Part shown: one piece after another, positions 8,219 through 17,600 of the stretch
Numbering within the stretch: position 1 is the stretch's first letter
Layout: each line of letters opens with the position of its first letter
NCBI GenBank assembly: GCA_965153355.1
Contig: OZ231128.1
Coordinates: forward strand, 36,518,001 to 36,582,000
DNA length: 64,000 bases
Direction of reading: 5' to 3'
DNA from: Flaccisagitta enflata
Lineage: Eukaryota; Chaetognatha; Sagittoidea; Aphragmophora
Position numbers and translations under genes: made by a program
Notes under the pieces: model-generated
What the model was told of the DNA's origin: nothing
Seen by the model: only the letters and a program-made list of their open reading frames with translations
The model's database searches: none

Positions 8219-10597
8219 TCAGTGAATGAAGATCCTGTCGTAGTGTTCTCCAGATTGTTGGACAATCATGTCGCGGATGATGGCAGCAAGTCTTGCTGCA
8301 TTCAGTTCCAATCTGGGCATGGAATCTCCATGGTCTTCTTGGTTGGGGACTTTTCCTTTGTGCATAGCCGAAGGTACCACATGAGCCTTAGCGAAGACGA
8401 AGGACACATGGGCCTTTTCACAACCTTCAAAGTATTCTCGTTTGTAGACGACAACACCGTAGCCTTCGAAACTTGCATCACACTTTACAATCAGGTCTAC
8501 TTTGCGGTCAGGGCGTATAAATTCAGGGATTGTGGTACATCTTGGGATGGTGATGTTTCTCAATCCTTCTAAAGAGTCCCACCATTCATTGAATGGTTCT
8601 GTGATGTCTTCAGGAAGGTCCTTGTTCCAGTCTAAGTTGGTTTCGTTGGCTTTCTGAAGGAGAAGCTTTCCTTTCAAAACAAAAGGAGCTGCCAAACCAA
8701 TGGGATCAAAGACACTTGCAACAGCTTTGAGTATCCCTCTTCGTGTTGTGATCTTTTCTTTGTTCTTTCTGGATGTTCGCACAAATAGGGTATCGTTTGC
8801 ACGATCATACCCAAGTCCCAACACTTTGTCAGTAGCGGCTGCGGGATTGTTTGGCTTGAGAAACTGTTTTGTTTCAGCACTGAAGTCTTCATCGATGAGA
8901 GCTGCTTCAATTGATGCAACATCATTGGGCAGCTTTCCTTGGCTGATGAGGGTGTCAATAAGGTCAGGTGAGTCTGGTTCCTCACATGGCTCTTTGGCAA
9001 CATCCAAAGGTGAATCAGAGTTCACCCTGGATTCTTCGATGGTGGTGTCTAAAGGGGGTATCTCAGAGGATTCTTTGGGGGCTTCATCATCTTCCAGTAC
9101 TTCTGGGTGTGAAGAGTCCCACTTGGTAAGGCAAAAGCCTCCCTCAGCCAATGCTGCAGTGAGCTTTTTCCTCATCTCCTTGGCTTCTTCAACAGAGGGG
9201 AAGCTTGAGATGTAGTCGTCGACATAGAATGACAGGAGGATCTGCCAAAAGACCTCATCGCCATATTTTTCTCGTATGCGATGGGCATGGTATCTAAGGG
9301 TAAAGTTGGCCACTGGAGGTGAGCTGGAAGCTCCGAAGATGTGGACCAAACTTTCTATTTCGTCGATTTCCCTAAGAGATTCATCTTTGAAGAAGAGAAA
9401 TCTAAACGCTGCAACATCTTCATCAGCGACGTGGATCATGTGGAAAAAGTTCTTGATATCAGCGCTCACAGCTACCTTGTGTCGCCGGAATCGCATGAGA
9501 ACCCCAACCAAGCTGTTGAGTAGGTCTGGGCCTCCACAGAGTTGTCCGTTGAGATGGACACCTTTTACTTTGGATGCCGCGTCCTGACAAATCCTGAATT
9601 TACCAGGTTTGTCGGGACGGGTCACGATGTGGATGGGCATGTACCACTTGGGAAGACCATCCAAGTTTCTCTCAATGACCTTTCTGGCATGACCTTCACC
9701 CAGAGTCTCACGGATCTGTTTGAAGGTGCCCTCCATTCTGGCAGGGTCTTTTCTAAACTTGGGTATTTCTTTCATGAGTCGAGCATGGGCGTTGGCGAAT
9801 GAGTCAACGTCACCAAGGGTCTTAGCAGCCTCTTCTCGGCCTTCCCGCCATGGGGGCTGTACTTTGTAATGTCCAAGAGTTTTGACGAACTCTATGGAAT
9901 TTTCCATTTGCTGGAGACTGAAGTCATCCATGGCAGAGGGATGAATCTTTTCATGGGGTTGGATTTCATGACCGGACATAATAAAGTCATGTCTAAACAT
10001 GGTGCGAATCTCTTGTTGGAGAGATCGACCTTGGACGTCTAACAAGCAAACCTCTGCCTCCATGACTGATCCTGAAGGCGAAGGGTCGATAGGGGGGCCA
10101 ATTAGGGTCCATCCAAACTTTGTTTCAATTGCTATGGGGTCATCAATTGAATTAAAGTCTCTGCCGCGCGTCCAAGTCCAAGCAAAGCGCGCGTCTAAAA
10201 TGACACCAATTGTGTCATCATCTAATTCCTCAAAATGAACATCCTTCATGTAGGGAATATTTTCAATTTGGGAATTTCTAGGGGGTCTATCTCTCTCGGT
10301 GGTAAGAATGGTCCCAACTAGGGCATTTTCCACCTCAAGAGTGAAGGATCTATCCAGTGGCAGGATTTTGAAGTTGGCAAAATCCCTGCTACTGCTCTCG
10401 CACTTATCAAATGTAGATAATTTGCAAGGGAGTTCGAAGATTTTTCCATTGATGGAATCGAGGGTTTCTAAAAGAACTGCGCTTGACGTTGCTGCGCAGT
10501 CAAGCATGGCGTATGTGGTCCGTTCCGAGTCGCCCGACTTAATGATCACCGGGACGATCGGGCGAATCGCTCCGGGGCCTCCATACGCCGCCGCCAG
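8219..10597 (-). CDS. pol: BEL pol: protease, reverse transcriptase, N-terminal RNase H
   Basis: An open frame of about 792 codons directly after the gag UGA and in the same frame. Counted from the GTG at 10549, the aspartic protease motif is LDCAAT (Asp17; Cys where most retropepsins have Thr/Ser). The RT palm has VSADIKNFFHM (Asp364) and FYVDDYISS (YVDD at 442-445). RNase H begins near Asp691 (KCDASFEGYG). The enzyme copies the element RNA into DNA. An acidic stretch (roughly 485-560, rich in Glu/Asp/Ser/Pro) separates the RT from the LGLGYD connection and looks longer than I would expect. There is no ATG near the junction, so expression should depend on gag. The frame breaks after FIH at 8219. 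Confidence 0.9.
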   Translation of the reverse strand: MAAAYGGPGAIRPIVPVIIKSGDSERTTYAMLDCAATSSAVLLETLDSINGKIFELPCKLSTFDKCESSSRDFANFKILPLDRSFTLEVENALVGTILTTERDRPPRNSQIENIPYMKDVHFEELDDDTIGVILDARFAWTWTRGRDFNSIDDPIAIETKFGWTLIGPPIDPSPSGSVMEAEVCLLDVQGRSLQQEIRTMFRHDFIMSGHEIQPHEKIHPSAMDDFSLQQMENSIEFVKTLGHYKVQPPWREGREEAAKTLGDVDSFANAHARLMKEIPKFRKDPARMEGTFKQIRETLGEGHARKVIERNLDGLPKWYMPIHIVTRPDKPGKFRICQDAASKVKGVHLNGQLCGGPDLLNSLVGVLMRFRRHKVAVSADIKNFFHMIHVADEDVAAFRFLFFKDESLREIDEIESLVHIFGASSSPPVANFTLRYHAHRIREKYGDEVFWQILLSFYVDDYISSFPSVEEAKEMRKKLTAALAEGGFCLTKWDSSHPEVLEDDEAPKESSEIPPLDTTIEESRVNSDSPLDVAKEPCEEPDSPDLIDTLISQGKLPNDVASIEAALIDEDFSAETKQFLKPNNPAAATDKVLGLGYDRANDTLFVRTSRKNKEKITTRRGILKAVASVFDPIGLAAPFVLKGKLLLQKANETNLDWNKDLPEDITEPFNEWWDSLEGLRNITIPRCTTIPEFIRPDRKVDLIVKCDASFEGYGVVVYKREYFEGCEKAHVSFVFAKAHVVPSAMHKGKVPNQEDHGDSMPRLELNAARLAAIIRDMIVQQSGEHYDRIFIH

Positions 10598-10600
10598 TCA
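10598..10600 (-). promoter_or_regulatory. In-frame UGA between gag and pol
   Basis: Gag ends ...KHKEDI then TGA, and the same frame stays open from CTG GCG GCG onward into the protease. The stop is followed by C (UGA-C), the context most associated with readthrough, and by a GC-rich stretch able to form structure. It could be a programmed readthrough signal, or a nonsense mutation in a single gag-pol ORF. Confidence 0.55.
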
Positions 10601-13036
10601 GATATCTTCTTTGTGCTTCTCGGGGTCTTCCCTATGGAAGACAGTGTTGTGCCTTTTGCCGCACTCGTTGCACTCGATGTTCTCGGGGCACTTTGCTGAC
10701 AGATGTCCGTGTGCGAAGCACAAGTAGCATAGACCATTTTTCTTGACAAGTTCATGCTTTTCAGTGTCTGAGCGTTTCAAGAACTCTCGACAACTGGACA
10801 GGTCATGGGTTCCAGTCTTGCAGGCAACACAGCTCTTTGGTGTGGTGCCTCTGGGGCTGGTCGAACTGTCTGCATCTTTGCCACCAGGCTTGGATGCAGA
10901 AGCGTAGGTCTTGGAAGGGTTTGCTTTGGGTGGTCCCTTGTTCTTGGGCTTTGAGGTCATGGTTGCAGCAACCTCTGCTCCAGTTGCAGCAATCTGGGCT
11001 GAAGTTGCGGCGACTTTGGATCCTTTGGCACCTTTGCCTGCACCTTCTTTGGTGGCAGGTGCTGGAGTACCTGACAATCCTGCCTTGCACATCAGGATTT
11101 TGTTTGCCTTTCTCAAGTAATTGATGAAGTCCAGAAAGCCAAGATCTCGCACTGTAGGGTCGTTGAACTTTCTTTCCTCGTTGTCTTCAATGATTTTCGC
11201 CCACTTGTGGGTGAAGAAGGGGAGTTTTTCGCTGAGGATATCCCTGTAGGTCTCTCTGGTTGAGAAAGTTCTCTCGCGATCTGTCTCAACTGCCCTTCTA
11301 TGGACTTGTTCCAATTTCAGCACAAAGCCACGAATTGATTCCGTGTCCTTCTGGTCAAGTTTTCCACCAGTCAGAAGTCCATCCAACATCTGTCTGGCAG
11401 TGAGGACCCTCTGGCCATATTCTCGTCGAAGATGGGCCTTGGCTTTTCTCAAAGCTTCAGAGGGATCCTTCTCATTGTCATACTGAGTGACTGCAATTTT
11501 GGCGTTACCATGGGTCCAAAATTTCAGCTCGGCGAAGACCATTTGGTCGGTCACCCCATCAAGTTTGGTGACCGCCTCAAACTGGGTCATGAAGGATTCA
11601 AAGTCTTGGGAGTCATCGCCTGAGAAACGATTTTCTTTGGGAGGACGCCCTTGAATCATAAGGTCTCTAGCGTGGGATCTAAGATTCACTGTCAGGAGTG
11701 ATTGAATTGGATTGCCCCCTTGCAACAAGGAGGGTGTGACTGGCAAACCTACATGGCTTCCAGCCTGTGAAGGTGATGGCGATGGTGCAGCACCATTTGG
11801 GAAGAAAGGTGGTGCGCCTGGCTGCAGACTTGGAGGGGGTGTTTGCTGCCTGAACTCCTGTCTGAACTGCTGCATCTGCTGCTGCATTTGCTGCGACTGC
11901 TGTTGCATCTGCTGCTGCATCTGCTGCTGCATCTGCTGCTGCATCTGCTGTGACTGTTGCTGCATCTGTTCTGACTGCAGCTGCATCTGCTGTTGCATTT
12001 GCTGAATCAAGTGCAACAGTTGGGGGTCTTGTGATTGCTGCTGCGGCATTGGAGTATGCGGCTGCTGTCCTGAGGGTTGATGCTGCTGCACACCTACTGG
12101 AGAGTGGGGTGCAGCAGATCTAGGGGTGTGGTTAAGCAGAGGGGGTGTGCGGGTCAAAGCCGCTGCAGGGGTCGAAGTCGAGGGTTGGAATTGGGCCTGA
12201 TTGTCTACCCAATCGCGAGTTAGGCTTGCTCTTTGGGATGCTAACTCTTGGTCATTTTCTTGTTGGTCGCGAAGTCGTGCTTGTTCAAGTGAGTCAGCAT
12301 TTCGCATTTCTGCATTTAGCCGTCTCTGTCTCCTTTCCAGCTCTCTTTGTTCGAGTTGACGTTCTCTTGCCATCCTCTCTCTTTCTGCCTGAAGTCGATC
12401 GGCTTCAGATTCGAGTCTGTCACGTGCATCATCAATTTGTCTTTGAGCTGCTTGGGCCGCAGCCTCAGCGTCCATGTGACGGGAAGAGGATGGGGAGATA
12501 GAGCTGTGGCCTCTAGAGCCTGAGCCAGAGACATGGTCTCGTGTTTCGAAAAATTCTGAGGCAGCACCGTGGGAATGGTGACTACTGATGGGGAGGGAGG
12601 CCTCAGACAGTGGTCGGGTTGAGCGATGTGAGGTCTCTCGCCCTGGGTAGAGGAGAGCCTCGACATCTTCATTGGGTGGAGGAGGGGGGGAGTTTCTTCC
12701 CTCATCCTGGGTTCTGTCTCCCCTAGATTCATCTGAGTGAATCTGGGGCTCTATGGGTTCATAATTCACAAGAAGTGAATCGGCTCTAGTCAGTGCATCT
12801 CTGACGCGGCTGACCAAGTTCTCAGGGATGTTTTCCATCCTTCGTAATTCATTGGCCGTTTGTTCTATGCTAATTCGCGTTTGATTCACTTGTTGAATCA
12901 GAATTGGGTCATTTGCCGCTATTGCTTCATCACGATCGTTGATGAAGAATTCGATATTTCGAACAATGTCTAAAACAAGTCGACGGGCAAAGCGGTCTCC
13001 TGGGGCTGGACCCGTGAATACCGACTTTGAGGCCAT
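10598..13036 (-). CDS. gag: BEL gag polyprotein
   Basis: 812 codons from ATG at 13036. The N-terminal ~300 residues are charged and include a predicted coiled-coil (Arg/Glu/Gln-rich, about 190-280). A Gln/Met-rich low-complexity tract follows (about 330-400). The retroelement gag core begins near RFSGDDSQDFESFMTQFEAV and runs to about 650. A CCHC zinc knuckle CYLCFAHGHLSAKC (770-783) is followed by the shortened CNEC...H motif typical of BEL elements. Gag forms the particle and binds the element RNA. The Gln tract is CAG/CTG-rich DNA and may vary in length. The reading frame is intact, unlike pol. Confidence 0.92.
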   Translation of the reverse strand: MASKSVFTGPAPGDRFARRLVLDIVRNIEFFINDRDEAIAANDPILIQQVNQTRISIEQTANELRRMENIPENLVSRVRDALTRADSLLVNYEPIEPQIHSDESRGDRTQDEGRNSPPPPPNEDVEALLYPGRETSHRSTRPLSEASLPISSHHSHGAASEFFETRDHVSGSGSRGHSSISPSSSRHMDAEAAAQAAQRQIDDARDRLESEADRLQAERERMARERQLEQRELERRQRRLNAEMRNADSLEQARLRDQQENDQELASQRASLTRDWVDNQAQFQPSTSTPAAALTRTPPLLNHTPRSAAPHSPVGVQQHQPSGQQPHTPMPQQQSQDPQLLHLIQQMQQQMQLQSEQMQQQSQQMQQQMQQQMQQQMQQQSQQMQQQMQQFRQEFRQQTPPPSLQPGAPPFFPNGAAPSPSPSQAGSHVGLPVTPSLLQGGNPIQSLLTVNLRSHARDLMIQGRPPKENRFSGDDSQDFESFMTQFEAVTKLDGVTDQMVFAELKFWTHGNAKIAVTQYDNEKDPSEALRKAKAHLRREYGQRVLTARQMLDGLLTGGKLDQKDTESIRGFVLKLEQVHRRAVETDRERTFSTRETYRDILSEKLPFFTHKWAKIIEDNEERKFNDPTVRDLGFLDFINYLRKANKILMCKAGLSGTPAPATKEGAGKGAKGSKVAATSAQIAATGAEVAATMTSKPKNKGPPKANPSKTYASASKPGGKDADSSTSPRGTTPKSCVACKTGTHDLSSCREFLKRSDTEKHELVKKNGLCYLCFAHGHLSAKCPENIECNECGKRHNTVFHREDPEKHKEDI

Positions 13037-13128
13037 AATCTCTTTGAGGGGGGGGTCAAAGAGTAAATGAGTAGGCTCAATTCTCGGTCTAAATGACGGA
13101 AATGAGTCTAGGGTTCGAGGGTTTCAAT

Positions 13129-13203
<75 letters not shown>

Positions 13204-13693
13204 CGATGGTTCTATAACGAGCGTGACCCGTAGTGCAATACTCGGGCCAAGCAGATCAATCAATTCTCTGCTCAGTCAGTCAAGCTGCTGAGCAAAGAGA
13301 AAAAAAACTGGGATAGGGAAAGGCTTTTCTGCTCAAATGACAGAATCGCGGGATCATAGAGGAAAAGCGCGCTAACCTGCTCGTATTCAGGATACGGCAG
13401 GACAGCGGCAATCGAAATCAAAAAAAAAAAGCGCGCGAACCCACTCGTATTCGATGATACGGCAGGACCGCGGCAGGGAAAATTGAGAAGCGCGCAATAC
13501 TTACTGCCGAAGCGCGGAAATCGATGATCGATGAAAAGGAGGAATAAAAAAGTCGAGTTCTGTCTTTTTCTTTTCCGCGCCGACGATGATGATGAAGAAT
13601 AACCGCGGCAACGGAGATCGTTCGTAATTGTAAAAGTCGTAGAGCATAGAAAGGGGCCGAAAATCATGTGGAATGATACCAAGAAGTATTGAA
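13037..13693 (-). other. BEL 5' leader, with GA repeat and possible primer site
   Basis: The untranslated leader between the 5' LTR and gag. It includes a GA/CT run (about 13133-13200). On the minus strand TGGTATCATTCCAC (13681-13668) starts 12 bp inside the LTR and has the TGG start of a tRNA primer-binding site; the tRNA is not identified. The plus-strand GCGCG and CGCGGC words suggest structured RNA. Confidence 0.5.
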
Positions 13694-14063
13694 TGTTTGG
13701 TCTGATATCGAAAATGTACTAGATAGCGCCCTTTCTATGTCCCTATCTAGTTTGTCAGAGTCAAATAAAGCCGCAAACGTATTAGAATGGATCATCGAGG
13801 ATAGATTCAATACTGCAAAAGAAATGAGTTACAGAGACACATGATTAAAACCTAGAAAATCAGTCAATATGTCAATCAATCGGTCAAGCAATCGTCAATC
13901 AAACATACAATCAATCAAGCGTAACTAAATACACACCTTGTTTATGGCTGATAACGATTCAAGTTCATTAAAACAATTCATGATAGTAAAATCGAAGAGC
14001 ATTTCATTTAAGCGTCCTTTGGTGTACAATACGCGATACGAAGTGAATGTAAGGCTTTGTTGA
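13694..14063 (-). repeat. 5' LTR of the BEL element
   Basis: 370-bp partner of 5467-5836, apparently identical. It should carry the promoter for the minus-strand transcript; I do not see a convincing TATA box. The target duplication TCTAT follows at 14064-14068. Confidence 0.9.
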
Positions 14064-14068
14064 TCTAT

Positions 14069-14689
14069 AAAAGGCTCTGTCTGTCCATCATGCTCAAGTT
14101 AGTCGAGTAGAAAATCCTAGAAAATGCATAGAATCACATAAGAACTCATTATTCATGTTACTCGATATGACTTGGACAACTTTACATTACAACCAAAAAT
14201 GAAACAAAATAAGGACAAGAGCCTTGGGAGCTCTTACTGGTGTTTCATGCGGACCCCTCAAAGCTTTCCTTAGAATTATCAAAAATCCATCTCAACCTTT
14301 ACCAACGGGTGGCTCAACAGATACAAATCAACAGCAAAAAAAAGACCCTGTATTTGTCAGCTATTTATGAAATATGCAAGTGACTAGAAAGAGTACCAGA
14401 TTTGTGCTGAATTGTCGCATTCAATTTCCGTTTGCATAAAGTTGTAGTCATGAAATAATGAAAAGAAGCGAAAATTTTTAAAATGGGTTTTGCATTTCTC
14501 ATGGAAAACCAGATAAATTGTCTGATTGTTATATCAGATGATGTAAAACCACGAAAAATTTATGGAATAAATGATTGTTGTGACACCTTTGGGCGTATCA
14601 TGAAATAATGGGACTTTAATCAGAGCTGTAAATATAATAAAACATGAAATATGGAGGTGGGAGGGATGTTGACCGGCTATTGAGCCCAT
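14069..14689. other. Unannotated interval between BEL and the minisatellite
   Basis: After the family A continuation (ATAAAAGGCTCTGTCTGTCC) the sequence is AT-rich and unique-looking. No gene, RNA or element termini were recognised. Confidence 0.5.
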
Positions 14690-17600
14690 TGGAGAGGCAC
14701 CTAGGTGTAGGGGGGCCAGGTGGTTCTAGGTGGTCGGCTGGTATTTTTCAGCGTCAGGGGTGTATAGTAGCCACGGTGATGGTGTTTTAGGGGGCCAGGT
14801 GATTCTAGGTGAAGCTGGTATTTTTCAGCGTCAGGGGTGTATAGAGCCACTGTATGGTGTTTAGAGCCAGGTGGTTCTAGGTGGTGGCTGGTATTTTTCA
14901 GCGTCAGGTGTATAGTAGCCACGGTGATAGTTTTAGAGGGCCAGGTGTTCTAGGTGGTGTGGCATGGCGTTGTGGGTGTATAGCAGTCATAAAAAAAAGA
15001 TGGTGTTTTAAGGGGCCAGGTGGTTCTAGGTGTGGTCAGCTGGTATTTTTCACGTCAGGGGTGTATAGCAGCATGGTGATGGTGTTTTAGGGGGCCAGAG
15101 TGGTTCTAGGTGAGTCGGCTGGTATTTTTCAGCGTCAGGGGTGTATAGTAGCCAGGTGCGATATGTTTTAGGGAGGCCAGGTGAGTTGTAGGTCCACAGA
15201 GAGTAATTTTTTCAGCGTCAGTTTATGTCAATGTCCAGTGATGTTTTAGGGCCAGGTAAGATTCTGAGGTCGGCTGGTATTTTTCAGTAGGGTGTATAGT
15301 AGCCACGGTGATGGTGGCACAAAGGAAGAGTGGTTCTAGGTGGTGGCTGGTATTTTTTAACGTCAGGGGTGTATAGTAGCCACGGTGATGGGTTTTAGGG
15401 GCAGGTAGTTCAAGGTGGTAGCTGGTATTTTTCAGCGTCAGGGGTGGAGCTCAGCACGCGATGGTGAGCTAGGAGGCCAGGTGGTTGGTGGTCAGCTGGT
15501 ATTTTTCAGCATCAGGGGTGTGTAGTAGCCACGTGATGGTGTTTTAGGGGCCAGGTGGTTTCTAGGTGATCAATGTTTTACCAGCGTCAGGGTGTGTAGT
15601 AGTACAGCGTGGTATTTAAGAGCAGGTGGTTCAGTGGAGGGCTGGTATTTTCAGCGTCAGGGGTGTATAGTAGCCACGGCGATGGTGTTTTAGAGGCAGG
15701 TGGTTTAGGTGGTCGTGACTATTTTTCAGCGTCGAGAGGAAGGATACCCCGCAGAATGGTGTTTTAGGAGCCAGGTGGTTCTAGGTAGATCAGCTGGTAT
15801 TTTTCAGCGTCAGGGTGTATAGTAGCCACGGTGATGGTGTTTTAGAGGGCCAGGTGGTTCTAGGTGGTCGGCTGTGGTATTTTTCGCGTCAGGGGTGTAT
15901 AGCCAGTGATGGTGTTTAAGAGGCCAGGTAGTTCTGAGTGGTGGCTGGTATTTTTTAGCGTCAGGGGTGTATAGTAGCCAGGTGATGGTGTTTGAAAGGC
16001 CAGGTGGTTCAGGTGGTCGGCTGGTATTTTAGCGTCAGAAGTGTGTGTTGTACAGTGATGGTGTTTAGAGGGCCAGGTGGTTCTAGGTGGTCGGCTGGTA
16101 TTTTTCAGCGTCGGGTGTATAGCCACAGTGATGGTGTTTAGGAGGCCAGGTGGTTCTGGTGGTCGGCTGGTATTTTTCAGCGTCAGGGTGTATAGTAGCC
16201 ACGGTGATGGTGTTTAAGGGAGGTCAGGTGTTCTAGGTCGGCTGGTATTTTTCAGCGTCAAGGGTGTATAGTAGCCACTGATAGTGTTTAGAAATTAGTG
16301 GTTCTAGGTGGCTGGTATTTTCAGCGTCAGGGGTGTATAGTAGCCACGGTGATGGTGTTTTAGAGGCCAGGTGGTTTCGGTGGTCAGCTGGTATTTTCAG
16401 CGTCAGGGGTGTATAGTAGCCAGGTGATGGTATTTTAGGGGGCAGGTGGTTCTAGGTGGTGGCTGGTATTTTCAGCGTCAGGGGTGTATAGTAGCCACGG
16501 TGATGGTGTTTAGAGGGGCCAGGTCGTTCCTGGGTGGTCTCCTGGTAATTTTTCAGCGTCAGGTGATGGGGTTGTGGTGGTAGCGTTGGGGTGTTGTTTT
16601 AGGGGCCAGTGGTTCTAGGTGGTCGGCTGGTATTTTTCAGCGTCAGGGAGTGTATAGTAGCCACGGTGATGGTGTTTTAGAGGCCAGGTGTTCCTAGGTG
16701 GTGGGCTGGTATTTTTCAGCGTCAGGGTGTATAGTAGCCACAGTGATGGTGTTTTAGGGGAGGTGGTTCTAGGTGGTCGGCTGGTATTTTTCAGCGTCAG
16801 GGGTGTATAGTAGCCACGGTGATGGTGTTTTAGGGGGGCCAGGTGGTTCTAGGTGGTCGGCTGGTATTTTTCAGCGTCAGGGGTGTATAGTAGCCACGGT
16901 GATGGTGTTTTAGGGGGGCCAGGTGGTTCTAGGTGGTCGGCTGGTATTTTTAAGCGTCAGGGTGTATAATAGCCACGGTGATGGTGTTTTAGAGGCCAGG
17001 TGGTTCTAGGTGGTCGGCTGGTATTCAGCGTCAGGTTGTATGTAGCCACGGTGATGGTGTTTAGAGGGAGTGGTTCTAGGTGGTCGGCTGGTATTTTTCA
17101 GCGTCAGGGGTGTATAGTAGCCACGGTGATGTTTTTAGAGCCAGGTGGTTCCTAGGTGGTGGCTGGCATTTTTCAGCGTCAGGGGTGTATAGTAGCCCAC
17201 GGTGATGGTGTTTTAGGGGGCCAGGTGGTTCTAGGTGATCGGCTGGTATTTTTCAGCGTCAGGGGTGTATAGTAGCCACGGTGATGAGTTTTTTAGGGGG
17301 CAGTGGTTCTAGGTGGTAGCTGGTATTTTCGGCGTCAGGGGTGTATATTCGATGGTGGTGTTTTAGAGGCCAGGTGGTTCTAGGTGGTCGGCTGGTATTT
17401 TTCAGCGTCAGGGTGTATGGCCACGGTGATGGTGTTTAGGGGCAGAGTGGTTCTAGGTGGTCGGCTGGTATTTTTCAGCGTCAGGGGTGTATAGTAGCCA
17501 CAGTGATGGTGTTTTAGGGGGGCAGGTGGTTCTAGGTGGTCGGCTGGTATTTTTCAGCGTCAGGGGTGTATAGTAGCCACGGTGATGGTGTTTTAGGGGG

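Larger units (their letters stand above)
5467..14063 (-). mobile_element. BEL/Pao-type LTR retrotransposon, recent but frameshifted
   Basis: An 8.6-kb element on the minus strand, bounded by 370-bp direct repeats that I could not tell apart by eye and by a 5-bp duplication TCTAT (5462-5466 and 14064-14068). The order along the minus strand is LTR, primer-site region, gag, in-frame UGA, protease, reverse transcriptase, RNase H, integrase, LTR. That domain order and the combined zinc-knuckle/protease arrangement fit Metaviridae-like BEL/Pao elements. Apparently identical LTRs imply a young insertion, yet pol carries at least two frame changes between about 8.22 and 7.24 kb. Either it was inactivated soon after insertion or the frame changes are assembly errors. 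Confidence 0.93.
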
